Below are positions 1 through 9,429 of a DNA stretch of 64,000 nucleotides, piece by piece. How positions within the stretch are numbered: the stretch's first letter is position 1; each line of letters begins with the position of its first letter. The notes beneath the pieces were generated by a model. That model did no database searches, was not told the origin of the DNA, and worked only from the letters and a program-made list of their open reading frames with translations. The stretch is from NCBI RefSeq assembly GCF_003339775.1, contig NZ_CP031088.1, positions 806,001 through 870,000 of the forward strand, in the 5' to 3' direction. This DNA comes from Spiroplasma phoeniceum P40. GTDB taxonomy: Bacteria > Bacillota_I > Bacilli_A > Mycoplasmatales > Mycoplasmataceae. Made by a program: the position numbers and the translations under genes.

Positions 1-91
1 TCAATATGGTAAAGGTTGATTTTATAATAATGAAAAAATAAGTAATCATCTCCGCGATGCAATTATTATTGCTAATTATGAAAGAATTTAA
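1..91 (+). pseudogene. RuvC-like resolvase, 3' end only (window edge)
   Basis: This is the C-terminal end of a RuvC-like Holliday junction resolvase cut by the window start. The frame begins at base 2 and stops at 89-91. It ends in the motif NHLRDAIIIANY, whose Asp matches the last metal-binding Asp of RuvC. Bases 1-80 are the reverse complement of 22592-22671 with one mismatch, so this is a second copy of the gene at 22585-23064. The rest of that prophage must lie to the left of the window. It may be intact outside; only the tail is visible. Confidence 0.8.
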
Positions 92-296
92 TAATTTTAT
101 GAAAAAAGATAAATATAATCAAAAACGGAAAATATATTATTCTAGCTTTATTCGAAAAACAGTTAATTTGTATTTGGATCAAGAACAAGAAAAAATATGA
201 AATAATTTACCACAAAACTATACTTTTTTTGAAAAAGTAGAATACTTTATAAATTACTATATTGTAAATAATAAAGGAAATAATAAAAATGAATAA
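78..296 (+). CDS. Small phage protein, paralogue of 21553-21720
   Basis: This 72-aa frame contains one TGA read as Trp. It overlaps the resolvase end by 14 bases. The C-terminal half (around IWNNLPQNYT and FINYYIVNNK) matches the 55-aa protein at 21553-21720, so both are conserved phage proteins. A beta strand followed by two predicted helices would fit a ribbon-helix-helix regulator, but I see no decisive motif. Function unknown. Confidence 0.65.
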
Positions 297-474
297 TTAT
301 ATTTTATGTTATCGTTCAGAACAAGGTAATCGCCCTTGTAAAACCCCCCTTGGTGAATATATAACTGGCACTGATATTGAAGATATAAATATCAATTCAA
401 CCTGAGACTGATAATATTTAATCAATAAATATGGTGAAAAGAATTTAATTATCTTAAAAACAAATAAAAAATAA
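289..474 (+). pseudogene. Copy of the 61-aa phage protein, broken by TAA
   Basis: The frame encodes the same small protein as 21292-21477 (MNNYILCY, then KTPLGEYITGTDIED). The Glu codon after the motif STWDW is changed to TAA, stopping the product near residue 41. The frame stays open after this stop to its normal end at 472-474. A conserved terminator follows. The intact sister copy shows that TAA is the derived state. Function unknown. Confidence 0.75.
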
Positions 475-494
475 CCTTAATTGGTTATTTTTTT
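466..494. terminator. Bidirectional terminator between convergent genes
   Basis: The hairpin AAATAACC / GGTTATTT has an A run on the left and a T run on the right. It sits between the + gene ending at 474 and the - gene ending at 493. The same hairpin occurs at 21272-21300 in the main prophage. Confidence 0.75.
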
Positions 495-789
495 AAATGC
501 TATTTGTAAGTTTTTCAATCGCTTCTTTTTTAGCATATTCTTTATCATTAATTTTAACTTGTTTTTTGACATTTTTAATTTGTCCAGTTTTAATTGCTAA
601 TTCTGTTGCACTTTCAGCACCGCGTAAATGCTTTTCGTGAGCAATAACAGCAGTTCATAATTCTCTAATTTCTGCTTTATATTTTTTATTTTTTTTAGCA
701 GATAAACCAAGAACGCCAAGACTACCAGTTCCAACTGAACCCGCTAATACAAGTAAAACAATCATTAATGTATCTGTTGAAATATTCAT
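493..789 (-). CDS. Small phage membrane protein, holin-like
   Basis: This 98-aa protein has one N-terminal hydrophobic segment (residues about 6-30, rich in Leu, Val, Gly) and a long Lys-rich C-terminal part. The layout is that of a class of small phage holins. The gene at 18874-19212 in the main prophage has the same layout. Its start ATG has an AAGGAAA stretch just upstream. Holin function is inferred from layout and phage context only. Confidence 0.6.
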
Positions 790-897
790 TTTTTTATTTC
801 CTTTCTATCCTTACTAAAACAGTGGCCATCTATTCTTTCAGAACAAAATAATTTATAAAATAGACTATATAACCACCCAAAAATATCTACCACCCCT

Positions 898-1473
898 ATG
901 TTTAATATTACAAATAAATTAACTTTAACGGGTAATTTAACTATTTTAATATATACAAAAACAGCAAAAAACCCTAAGTTTTATGGTCCATATGTTTATC
1001 CTAGTGTTCCAGTGGAAATTTGAAAATTATTAAGTAATGCTGTATCTAATGCAGGGACTTTATTTTGGCGTTATTGATTAAGAAAATGATTACCTAGTCA
1101 TTTAAGAAATTATATTAGAAAAAGATTACCAAGAGAATTAAAAGAAAAATACCCAAAAGGAAATATTAAATTAACATTACCAACAGTTCAAAAATTACAG
1201 CAAATTAAAAAGTTTATTAATAATTTAAAGATTGGGCATTTTAATTTTAATTTTGCTGGCGAAATTAATAATAAAAAATGATATCGTGAACGCCGAAATG
1301 ATATTAAAAATATTAAGAATTTATATAAAACACCAGTTAATAGTAAATTTTATCAGGTTAATAAATCTACTAAAACAATTAATAAAAATAAAAGAAAAGT
1401 TAATAGTTATAAACCATCTAATTTAAAAAATAAATATCGTAATCAATTAAGGGGTGTTTTATATGGAAAATAA
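898..1473 (+). CDS. KTSC-like phage protein, N-terminally shortened
   Basis: This 191-aa protein is a homologue of the - strand gene at 11941-12855. Shared features are GNLTILI, a YGPY.YP stretch, a Trp-containing helix and an FW..W core. This core resembles the KTSC fold found in phage proteins. The copy lacks about 100 N-terminal residues of its homologue; the frame is open a little upstream but has no start before a TAA. It overlaps the next gene by 11 bases, so they are probably co-translated. The basic C-terminal tail suggests nucleic-acid contact. Role unknown. Confidence 0.6.
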
Positions 1474-2278
1474 TTTAAATAATTTGTTATTTATAACAGT
1501 TGAAGATGTTAAAGAAAGTAAACTTTGACAATCTGATTATAATGATAAATCTGCTTATAATGATAATTTAATTTATAATGCTATTTTAAAAACTAGTTTA
1601 TGAATGGATAGATTATCAGGTGGAACAATTTCCGATAAGATTAATAAAAAAGATTTATTTCCATGAGTAAAAAAAGATAATACAGGTGTAATTGAATATG
1701 ATAAATGATTAAGTTATATTCAATCTGCTTGTTTATTAGCAGTTATGAATTGATATTTGCCAAAAGGTGTAAATGAACTAACTGGGAGTGCTTTATTTTC
1801 ACAAGGTGGGGTTGCTTATTCACAAACTAATGACCCTGAGGAAAATGAAAATATTACTCGTGATGTTAAAAATGCTTTAAAATTAGCAGGTGAAATAATT
1901 GATATTATATCTAGTAAAACAAATATAAGACCATATAATTATAATTTAGGAAATTATGCTCATCCATGAGAAGAAGAATATAAATATATTACTAAAAAAA
2001 CATTTTATGAAACATTATTATTTTGATTAAAAGAACGATTTCAAACAGATAATTCAATTAATATAACTTATCCTACTATTAATGATTTTAGTAAGATTGA
2101 TTATAATGAGTATATTAAATTAATAGTGCCTTTTGATAATGATACGATTTATTATGAAAATAATGTATGAAAAGCAAAACAAGGCGATAGTTCAATAACA
2201 GTTAATGCCCCGTTACATCAAAAAGATGATGGTAGTTTAGAATTATTATTATCAGATGAATTTGGGTGCCTTAACTAA
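1463..2278 (+). CDS. Head-tail adaptor-like protein, truncated copy
   Basis: This 271-aa frame starts inside the previous gene. The N-terminal part has the helical layout of phage head-tail adaptors but is diverged from the gene at 19258-20664. The middle and end (VPFDNDTIYYENNVWKAKQG, then a stretch ending LLLSDEF) are almost identical in DNA to the second half of that gene. About 100 bases between these blocks are deleted here. The frame ends four residues after LLLSDEF, where SpV1-derived sequence starts, so the C-terminal domain is lost. It is probably not functional as a full-length product. Confidence 0.65.
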
Positions 2279-2303
2279 GATATATAATCGATTATAATAA
2301 ATA

Positions 2304-2702
2304 TTAAAATCCTTTAACCATAACACGGAAAAAGTTTAAGATTTTAATAATACAAAATATAGCAAATGGAATTAATATAATTCACACTTCACCTAAGAAA
2401 ACCATTATCTCAGGTAAAATATTTGTTATACCTTCTTTAACTTTTCATAATGAACTAGTCAAACCAGTTCAAATCCCAGTCATACCCTCAGTCATAGTTT
2501 TAGATGTAGGTGCTGTTAAAAAATTAAACGCTGTTGTTAAATACATACCTAACATTTTTTTATCCTCCTTTATTTCAATTTCTTTTTTTTCTTTTTTCTT
2601 TCCTCGAATTTGTTTAATTTTTTGATAAATTGATAAACCAATTCAAGCAAAAATCCCTAATATAATAACAACACTAAATATTGTCGTTAATCAAGTTGGC
2701 AT
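2304..2702 (-). CDS. SpV1 coat protein fused in frame to upstream membrane ORF
   Basis: The 3' part (2304-2555) encodes an 83-aa protein close to the SpV1 coat protein at 55380-55631, with a hydrophobic C-terminal segment. The 5' part (2552-2702) matches the small membrane protein at 55232-55411. In the full SpV1 element the two are separate overlapping genes. Here an A run between them is one base shorter (7 rather than 8), which removes the stop and joins both in one frame. It is a fragment of a dead virus copy and probably not used. Confidence 0.6.
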
Positions 2703-2832
2703 AATACATCTCCTTTCTAAAAACTAAAAAATTGAAATTTGCAAACTCGCTCCGCTCGTTGTCGCTTCTCTCCATTAAAAACACTACTGAATAAATTATC
2801 CGCTAATAAATTACGCGGAATAATTTATTCTT

Positions 2833-2945
2833 TTACTTTTTAATTTCAATATCTTTTGCAATCTTATTTACAGTATTAATAACATTATCTTTACCATACT
2901 TTTCACTAACAACCGCAAAATAATATATTGCTTTGTTTGCATAAT
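2833..2945 (-). pseudogene. SpV1 small ORF remnant
   Basis: The frame ends with KYGKDNVINTVNKI and matches the small SpV1 ORF region at 54992-55101, and less closely the intact 37-aa version at 3457-3570. An in-frame start is missing because of a shift just after the ATG. The product is unknown. Confidence 0.5.
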
Positions 2946-3018
2946 TTCAACTCCTTAGTTAAAAATATTAAAAAAAATTTACTTTCCAAAACTGTAAAAA
3001 CCAAAAATACAAAATGTG

Positions 3019-3347
3019 TGTGGTTTCTACACCTAAGAAAACCATTATCTCAGGTAAAATATTTGTTATACCTTCTTTAACTTTTCATAATGCACTAGTC
3101 AAACCAGTTCAAATCCCAGCCATACCCTCAGTCATAGTTTTAGGTGTAGGTGCTTTTAAAAAAATTAAACGCTGTTGTTAAATACATACCTAACATTATT
3201 TTTTATCCTCCTTTCTTTCAATTTCTTTTTTTTTCTTTTTTTCTTTCCTCGAATTTGTTTAATTTTTTGATAAATTGATAAACCAATCCAAGCAAAAATC
3301 CCCAATATAATAACAACACTAAATATTGTCGTTAATCAAGTTGGCAT
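3019..3347 (-). pseudogene. Truncated SpV1 membrane and coat genes
   Basis: The MPTWLTT start at 3345-3347 opens the small membrane protein, followed by a coat protein broken by an extra A in a run near 3160. The coat gene loses its C-terminal membrane segment where the virus left-end sequence begins at about 3019. It is a second diverged copy of 2304-2702. Confidence 0.6.
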
Positions 3348-3456
3348 AATATATTTCCTTTCAAAATTTTTAAATATCGCGTCACGCTATGCGTGTTCGC
3401 TACGCTCAAAATAAACATTATTGAATAAATTACCGCTAATAAATTACGCGGATAAT

Positions 3457-3570
3457 TTATTCATTTTCTTTTACATTATTAATTACTATTTTATTTACAG
3501 TATTAATAACAATATCTTTTCCATACTTAATTACTAAGGACCACAAAATAAAATAATGTTTTCTTGCCAT
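3457..3570 (-). CDS. Small SpV1 protein, 37 aa
   Basis: This is a complete small frame (MARKHYFILWSLV, then KYGKDIVINTVNKI) with a GGAG ribosome site 9 bases upstream. It is the best-preserved version of an ORF that also occurs at 2833-2945 and 54992-55101. It has no recognised domain. Its repeated retention next to the coat genes suggests it is a real virus gene, but its role is unknown. Confidence 0.5.
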   Translation of the reverse strand: MARKHYFILWSLVIKYGKDIVINTVNKIVINNVKENE

Positions 3571-3599
3571 TAAAAAATCAACTCCTTTCAAAGTTGATT

Positions 3600-3859
3600 T
3601 GTTGCACTTCGATTACACGATGCCTACAATGAGTAACACATCCAATTGCAACGCGATCACCAATTTTAAGTTTTGTAATATCAGCTCCAATTACTGTCAC
3701 GACACCAACTCCTTCATGCTCCATAATTATGTTAGGAACAACACTATTATCATGCCCCGAATATGGACAATAATCCGCATGTAAAAAATTAAATCCCTCA
3801 ATTTTAACAATAATATCTGTTGCTTTTTTTAATTGGCTCGTTAGTTTCAGTTCATTCAA
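3600..3859 (-). pseudogene. Zinc-type alcohol dehydrogenase, N-terminal fragment
   Basis: The translated fragment starts MNELKLTS and contains HEGVGVV and GADITKLKIGDRVAIGC, the GroES-like N-terminal region of zinc alcohol dehydrogenases. After the THC residues the sequence changes to a stretch also found at 49290-49320, so the gene is cut there. The NAD-binding half is missing. It is a dead remnant produced by insertion or deletion at the SpV1 copies. Confidence 0.7.
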
Positions 3860-3953
3860 TTTTCTTTTTTCCTTGAAAAATTAATGATTGCATTTTCTTC
3901 CACTTCACTTTCTACTTATGATTATACCGAAATAATAATGATGTTAAACAAAA

Positions 3954-4001
3954 AAGAATAAGACTAAATAACTTTAACCTAATTATTTTGATCTTATTCT
4001 T
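3954..4001 (-). terminator. Terminator of the gene at 3994-4752
   Basis: An AAGAATAAGA / TCTTATTCTT inverted repeat of 10 bp overlaps the stop codon of the - strand gene. A T run on the - strand follows at 3950-3955. Confidence 0.6.
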
Positions 4002-4752
4002 CAACTTGCAAGGTACCTCGTTCAAGTTCTCCTGCAACATTAGGATCAATTAAATCCGTAAATAAACGTTGACGAGGTGTTCTTAAATTAAAATATTGAC
4101 GTGAATTTTTTCGAATTAGTTCTTGATTCTCATCAGTTAAATTCATAAAAACCCAGGCATCAGTACAAACTGGTAAATTATTAAACATAATAACTTCTGC
4201 AGCATATGTTTCTGCTAATTGCACACTATCCTTAATATCTTCATCAAATGGAACAATAAAACTCTCTTCTAAATCGTTAATTCTTTCAATTGATGGATCA
4301 TTCGCAATCCCAATGCCAATTCTAACCTCACGGACAGCTTGATATTTTTCATATAATGTATAATTAATAATTTTAACAGTTGTATTAATATAATTAGCAA
4401 TTTCAATTAAATAATTTAAATCCCCATCATCTTCGTATAATGCCAAATAAATATTTTCATGGCGATGAATTCCAATAATATTTTCACCCATTTTTAAAGA
4501 ATTTAAAATAGTTTCTTCTAAACTATTTATAATTCATTGATAAGTATTTTTATCATATGCTTTTTTAATTTCTTTTTCATTAATAAAACGAACAACAACT
4601 GATGAAACAGATTGACTTTTATCTTCTTTTAAATAAAAAGGTGGTAATTGTAAATTTGATAATGCCACACGATTACGATATTCATCAAGTCTGTTTTTAC
4701 TATAAACATATTCTTTTAATATTTCAATCGTTTGTTGCGGTTCTCACTTCAT
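3994..4752 (-). CDS. Conserved hypothetical protein, 252 aa
   Basis: The frame starts at 4752 (MKW) with an AGAGGTAACC ribosome site just upstream. It is intact with two TGA-encoded Trp codons. There is no signal peptide or membrane segment, so it should be cytosolic. The part around residues 90-150 (HRHENIYLAL, then REVRIGIGIA) loosely recalls the spacing of GGDEF or class III cyclase domains, but the catalytic GG(D/E)EF residues are absent. I do not recognise the family. It is a single gene between mobile elements with its own terminator. Confidence 0.7.
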
Positions 4753-4939
4753 ATTGGTTACCTCTTATTATAAATTAATTAAGTTAATTATAACATAAAA
4801 AGCCCTAAATTAAAGGCAATTATTAGGTTATAGTTTAAAAACCATAACCTTTTAAGTCTTTAAAATAAATTTATAAGGAAGAACATAATACCAACCATTA
4901 TTTTAAAGTTAACTTTAGTAAGAACATAATTTAATTATT

Positions 4940-4987
4940 AAAAAATTCTTCTTATAAAACTTTTTATTTTGTAAGAAGAATTTTTTA
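4940..4987 (-). terminator. Strong terminator hairpin
   Basis: AAAAAATTCTTCTTA pairs with TAAGAAGAATTTTTT across a 17-base loop (15-bp stem). It directly follows the stop of the - strand remnant at 4985. Confidence 0.7.
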
Positions 4988-5330
4988 ACTAGATATATGA
5001 TAATTATATTTATTTTTCAATGTATGATAAAAATTAGAAATAGATGTTATCACATCATTGCTTAATTTTTTATTTTTAATTTTTCCTTCTCATTCTTTAA
5101 TCATATTGTTATTAACTTCTTTTAAAAAGTGCTTTGCAAAAAGAATAAATTGGTCTGAATTATTATTTTTTTCAACAATGTCTAAGGCAAGACTTCAATC
5201 AATTCTATTTAATATTCATTGTCATATTTCTTCACTACGGTCAACAGATAGCCGGATTATCAAAGCCATTTTAATAAATAATACTTGATACTCTTTTGAA
5301 GCTTTTTTCAATAATTGTATTGTAAAGATG
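4985..5330 (-). pseudogene. Hypothetical protein interrupted by IS30-type element
   Basis: An open frame of about 115 codons ends with LKNKYNYHISS. The C-terminal part resembles the end of the phage protein at 17692-18345 (LSDKVYK then LNKKYNYGY). Its 5' end runs into the IS element border near 5331, so the N-terminus is missing. The function is unknown. It suggests that the phage-type gene family also existed outside the prophage, or that the IS30 element split an older prophage. Confidence 0.5.
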
Positions 5331-5487
5331 CAAGTAGGTAATTCCAACCTTGTTAATATGATATTATACCTTTTATCAAAAAATGCAATATTTTTTCAAA
5401 AAAAATAACTTTTTTAAATATGAGTTAATATTTAAGCACGACAAAAAGAAAAGTTTGCTACAAATATATAATTTATATTTAAAAAAA

Positions 5488-6480
5488 TTAAATATTAATA
5501 TTTTGTAAAAATACCTCTTTGGAGGATAATCAACCTAAACTCGGTCGCGGCTTTTCATTAATAATTTTCATAACTTTATTAATTTCTTTTTGAGTAACAG
5601 TATTAAAATCAGTTCCCTTAGGTAAATATTCTCTAATATCTCTATTTATTCTTTCAACTTTTGCTTTTTGTGTCGGAGTTCCAGCATCACAAAAATAAAC
5701 ATTAGCATTAGTAATTTTCTCCATCTCTTTTCATTTACTAAATTCTTTACCTTGATCTGTAATAATTCCTTTTATATTTACTTTATAAAGTTTATTTCTA
5801 ATAATACTTTTAAGAACTTTATTAACCTCTTCTGAATTATGTTGATTTAATTTAAAACAAATCGTATATAAACTTTTTTCTTCGGTAATAGTTAAACAAG
5901 CAGACTTATGTTCTTTTCCAACAATACAATCCATTTGAAATCAACCAAAAGTTCCCTTTTCATGTTCTGCTTCATCAATAAATCTAATATTAGTTAATTG
6001 ACCACGATCATCTTTTCTCTTTTTTGTTTTATATTTTTTACCTTTAAATGGTAATTTTTTCTTAATTTCAGTATTTTCATCATCAAAAACTTTATATTCA
6101 ATATATTTATAAAGTGTCATATGTGAAAATGGAAACTTTTCATTATATTTTTTTTCATATTCATAAATAATTAATCTTGGTGAATAACTTTTTTTACTTA
6201 AAATTTTCTTTACATAATTTACAACTTTTTTTGTAATTGTAGTATATTTAATAGATTTTTTTCTTTTCTTTTTATAATCATCATTTGCTTTTTCAGGATC
6301 ATATTCTTCTTTAAGTCTTTCAACCTCTAATCTAATTGTATTAGGGCTTTTATTCATTACTTTTGCTATTTTAGAATAATTAGGTGTACCATTTTTCTTT
6401 TTAAATGTTTCTGATATTAAATATTCTTTTAATTTATATCTTTCATCAAGACTAAAATGTTTATATTTTTTCTTTTTCAT
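5488..6480 (-). CDS. IS30-family transposase
   Basis: This 330-aa transposase is open through three TGA (Trp) codons. An N-terminal helix-turn-helix region (residues about 10-55, SLDERYKLKEYL and SKIAKVMNKSPNTI) recognises DNA ends. The DDE catalytic core follows: first Asp in QMDCIVG, second in ITDQGKEFS, Glu in KAKVERIN. The C-terminal PRPSLGW is the family's typical end. All catalytic residues are present, so the enzyme may be active. It sits at the left border of the prophage. Confidence 0.9.
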
Positions 6481-6533
6481 AAGATTTAACCAACCTTTCC
6501 AAAAATATTTTTATCATAAAATTTAAAATTTTG

Positions 6534-6568
6534 TTGACATTTTATTAAAAGATGTTAGGATGGTGATG
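6534..6568 (+). promoter_or_regulatory. Phage-type promoter, site 1
   Basis: TTGACA at 6534, a 16-base spacer, TAGGAT at 6556, then GGTGATG. This is the same layout as the promoters before the late genes. A hairpin terminator at 6629-6652 follows about 60 bases downstream, so it may make only a short RNA. It lies inside the suspected IS30 border, which leaves its origin open. Confidence 0.6.
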
Positions 6569-6628
6569 TAATTTAATACAAGTAGGATTATCCAACCTTA
6601 AATCTCTTGTTTAAAAATTACTAAAAAT

Positions 6629-6652
6629 GAAGACTTGAAAAAGTCTTTTTTT
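6629..6652 (+). terminator. Terminator upstream of late operon
   Basis: The hairpin AAGACTTgaaaAAGTCTT is followed by seven or more T. It insulates the late promoter at 6655 from transcription entering from the left. Confidence 0.75.
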
Positions 6653-6654
6653 AT

Positions 6655-6689
6655 TTTACTTTTTTATATTTTTTTGTAGAATGGTGATG
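6655..6689 (+). promoter_or_regulatory. Phage late promoter, site 2
   Basis: TTTACT at 6655, 16-base spacer, TAGAAT at 6677, then GGTGATG. It lies 19 bases before the terminase start, and the GGTGATG would be at or near the transcript start. Confidence 0.75.
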
Positions 6690-6707
6690 ACAAAAGAGGT
6701 AAAAAAG

Positions 6708-7067
6708 ATGGCAAAAGTAGATAAAAAGTGATGAATAATGGCAAATTTAACAAAAATAAAGCAAAAATTAACAAAATTTGATGAATATTGTAAAGAAAAT
6801 AATATTAAACTTGCCACAAAAGAAACCTTATTAATCTTTTGTAATTTAGAAGAAGATGAATATAATACCTTAAAAGACACTAATTTATTAGCATTTAATG
6901 AACTTAAAATGAAAATACGAATATTAGAAAATAATATAAAATTACATCTCTTAAATGAAACTAAGGGGGGTGTATCTGTATATGCTCAGTATTATGGTCG
7001 TGAAAATGAAAGTGAAATAAATTATGCTCCCCCAGTAATTAACATAACAGATGGGAGAAACATATAA
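6708..7067 (+). CDS. Terminase small subunit (probable)
   Basis: This 119-aa protein starts at the ATG at 6708, chosen because AGAGGT lies 7 bases upstream and TGA codons are Trp; a later ATG at 6738 is possible. It is mostly helical and lies directly before the large terminase, with TAATG stop-start overlap. Position and size fit the DNA-recognition subunit that brings phage DNA to the packaging motor. I see no clear helix-turn-helix, so the call rests on context. Confidence 0.6.
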
Positions 7068-8584
7068 TGGCAATGTTATATGAATATAGTTATCTTAATA
7101 AGATAGTAATTAGTTTGTTAAATAATACTGAATATATTGCAGATGAGATTAATTTAGCAGGTAGTCGTAAAGCAGGTAAAACATATTCTATTGATGAATT
7201 AATAGCATTATTAAGTTGTGTAGTATTAGCACATAAAGATAAAAAAATAGCAATATATGGTTTTAGATTAAATAGTGCTGATACTGCTGAAATGCAACAA
7301 GATATTCAAGATGCATTAGATAAAATAGGTTTAATTCTTAATCCTACTAAAAAATGAAAAGGTGGTCATTATCAATATAATGCTAGGTTTAATAAACCTA
7401 CTTGATTATTTCCTAATGGTAGTTTTATTAAATTACAAGGAGCAAGAAAAAGTAATTCATCGCAAGTATTAGGTAAAGGAACAGCACGAGCAAATGGTGC
7501 TGATTTATGTATTATTTGATTAGAAGAAGCAAATGAATTTAGTAAAGCAGAAAAAGAAGCAATTATGCAAGCAGTTCGTGATTATAAAAAAATGATATTA
7601 ATTACAAGTACTAATCCTGATAGTATTTATCAAGATCATATTGATTATTTAAATAAATTAATGCCATTTAATCGTAAAGAATTAGAAAGTAATGGTGAGC
7701 AAATATCTAAATTAATAGTGCCAGTCTTAGATCCTAAAACAGGTCAAAAAGCATATGATAAAAAAGTAATTAATCATTATACTAATTATTTAATTAATAA
7801 AGATAATTTAAATTATGATGAATTAATGAAATTATATGAATTAAAAGCAGAATGACCTAAAAAATATGAGGTTTGAGGAATTGGAATGCCAGGTGCATTA
7901 GATGGTAGTATTTTTGCTAATTATTTATTTAGTAAATTATATGATTTTGAACCAGTTAATTTTAGAGCAGGCTTAGATTTAGGTTATGCTGAATCACCAT
8001 TAGGACATGCTACTCATGCAATTTTAATAGGAATAGATAAAGATTATAAAAAAATGGCACCATTAATGGAATATAAACATAGTAATGCTGAAATGGTACA
8101 AAAAGATATAATGAAAGTTTTACATGAAATAGTACATTTTTATATAATATGTGCTACACAGTGAAATGATTTATATAATGGTTTAGAAATAAATGTTGAT
8201 ACTGGTGGTGGTCATTTAGTAGAGGTTGATACATTAAATAATATTAGACGAAAGTTTTTCCCTGATGCTAATTGATTAAGATTTAAACCAGTTAATAAAG
8301 AAATATGATATAGAACTGATAGAATTGATGCTATAATCATCCTGCTAAATAAGAATTATTTACAAATTAGTCAAAGATTAACACCAGAATTATTTAAAGA
8401 TATGTTAAAAATGGAATGAAGAAAACCGCCAGCAAATAAATCTACTTATAAATTAGAAGATAATAAATTATTTGATGATGGTTTCGATGCTATGACTTAT
8501 GCTGTTATGGATATAATGGAATATTTTATAAAAACACTAGATAATCCATTTTTAATAAGTAAACAATTTGGAAAGCGAGGTTAA
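7067..8584 (+). CDS. Terminase large subunit
   Basis: This 505-aa packaging ATPase and nuclease is open through several TGA codons. The Walker A-type motif is GSRKAGKTYS (residues about 32-41), Walker B is LCIIWLEEAN, and the nuclease Asp residues are plausible in RAGLDLGYAE and in the FDDGFDAMTYA region near the end. It belongs to the PBSX/Terminase_3-like group. Translation is coupled to the small subunit. It would translocate DNA into the prohead and cut it. Looks intact. Confidence 0.9.
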
Positions 8585-8588
8585 AATT

Positions 8589-8888
8589 ATGGCAAAAAAA
8601 CAAATTAAAAAAAATGTTGAAAAAATGCGAATGGATAAAAATATTTGTTGAATGATAATTGATGGTAAAGAATGTTTTAAAAAAGTAAGTAAAAATTGAA
8701 ATGGTATTGGTGTTCCTGCTTGTGAAGAACATACTAAAATATTTCAAGAATTAATGAAAGAAACTTATGATTATGGTGTAAATAATCAAAAAGAATATTT
8801 AGATCAATATGAAAAAGGTTTTAAAAAAGGTATTGAAGAAACTAGAACTGAAATTAAGAAAAAATATCCACAAGTTTACAAAAATTAA
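8589..8888 (+). CDS. Small phage protein with possible zinc site
   Basis: This 99-aa protein starts 4 bases after the terminase stop. Cys residues at about 18, 28 and 45 and His 48 (ICWM, KECFK, ACEEH) could form one zinc site. The C-terminal half is charged and helical. A similar Cys pattern ending in CEEHW is in the remnant at 46671-46878. Function unknown; the next promoter lies at its 3' end. Confidence 0.65.
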
Positions 8889-8909
8889 AATGATGGTAAG
8901 ATGGTGACG
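8875..8909 (+). promoter_or_regulatory. Phage late promoter, site 3
   Basis: TTTACA at 8875, 16-base spacer, TAAGAT at 8897, then GGTGACG. It overlaps the end of the preceding gene and precedes the scaffold and capsid genes. Confidence 0.75.
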
Positions 8910-8955
8910 ATAGTTTTTGAAATTTTCTATAAAAAAATAATGGAGGGATTAAAGT

Positions 8956-9426
8956 ATGTCAAACTTTAAATATGAATATAAAGAAAATATGACACAAGAT
9001 GAAATTAATGCTTTATTAGAACAAAAAGAAAAGCAAATATTATCTAATGTCTTACCAAGTGTAGAAACTCGTATTAAAACTGAAACTGAAAAACAATATG
9101 AAGAAAAAATTAGTAATTATCAGTCAAAAATAAAAGAATATGAGTTATCACAAGTACCACAAGAAAATCGTAAATTAGTTGAAGAACTATTAAATAGTGG
9201 TAAAGATATGGAATATGTTAAAACTAACTTTAAAGATTTAATTGAGAAAAAACCACAATTAGATATGAAAAACCTAATGAATGGTGGAATTCAAATTAAA
9301 GATGAAAATATGTTTATTGAAGAATTATCACAAAAAATTAAAGAAAATTTACAAGATAATCATAATATTCCCATTAATGAAAGAATTAAAAACTTAGTTC
9401 AAAAAGAATACCAGAAAGGAAAATAA
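8956..9426 (+). CDS. Capsid scaffolding protein (probable)
   Basis: This 156-aa, strongly charged protein has a long coiled-coil region (residues about 15-70, ALLEQKEKQIL to SQVPQENRK) and no membrane segment. It stands directly before the capsid gene, 3 bases apart, with a GGAGG ribosome site. Size, charge, coil and position are those of scaffolding proteins that guide prohead assembly. No protease motif is visible. Confidence 0.75.
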   Translation: MSNFKYEYKENMTQDEINALLEQKEKQILSNVLPSVETRIKTETEKQYEEKISNYQSKIKEYELSQVPQENRKLVEELLNSGKDMEYVKTNFKDLIEKKPQLDMKNLMNGGIQIKDENMFIEELSQKIKENLQDNHNIPINERIKNLVQKEYQKGK

Positions 9427-9429
9427 AAT

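Larger units (their letters stand above)
2285..3600 (-). mobile_element. Two tandem partial SpV1 plectrovirus copies
   Basis: Bases 2300-2995 are the reverse complement of about 54960-55630 in the SpV1 element. Bases 3015-3590 are a second, more diverged copy of the same segment. The border reads TGTGTGGTTTCTACACC, with the virus left end (compare 54912-54930) joined to an interior point of the coat gene. The arrangement looks like a head-to-tail insertion followed by deletion. Two other SpV1 pieces lie at 45745-46083 and 54906-63311. Confidence 0.8.
5331..6600 (-). mobile_element. IS30-type insertion sequence (approximate ends)
   Basis: A complete IS30-type transposase gene lies between two similar segments: CAAGTAGGTAATTCCAACC at 5332-5350 and CAAGTAGGATTATCCAACC at about 6578-6596. 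These are in direct rather than inverted order, and each is itself a weak palindrome, so I cannot fix the true terminal repeats. The element separates the truncated gene at 4985-5330 from the prophage late genes. Confidence 0.6.

Noticed and set aside
3994-4752. GGDEF or cyclase domain in the hypothetical protein
   Set aside because: Only general spacing is similar; the GG(D/E)EF residues are missing.
5331-6600. Exact terminal inverted repeats of the IS30-type element
   Set aside because: The only matching flanks are in direct order and imperfect, so ends are given as approximate.
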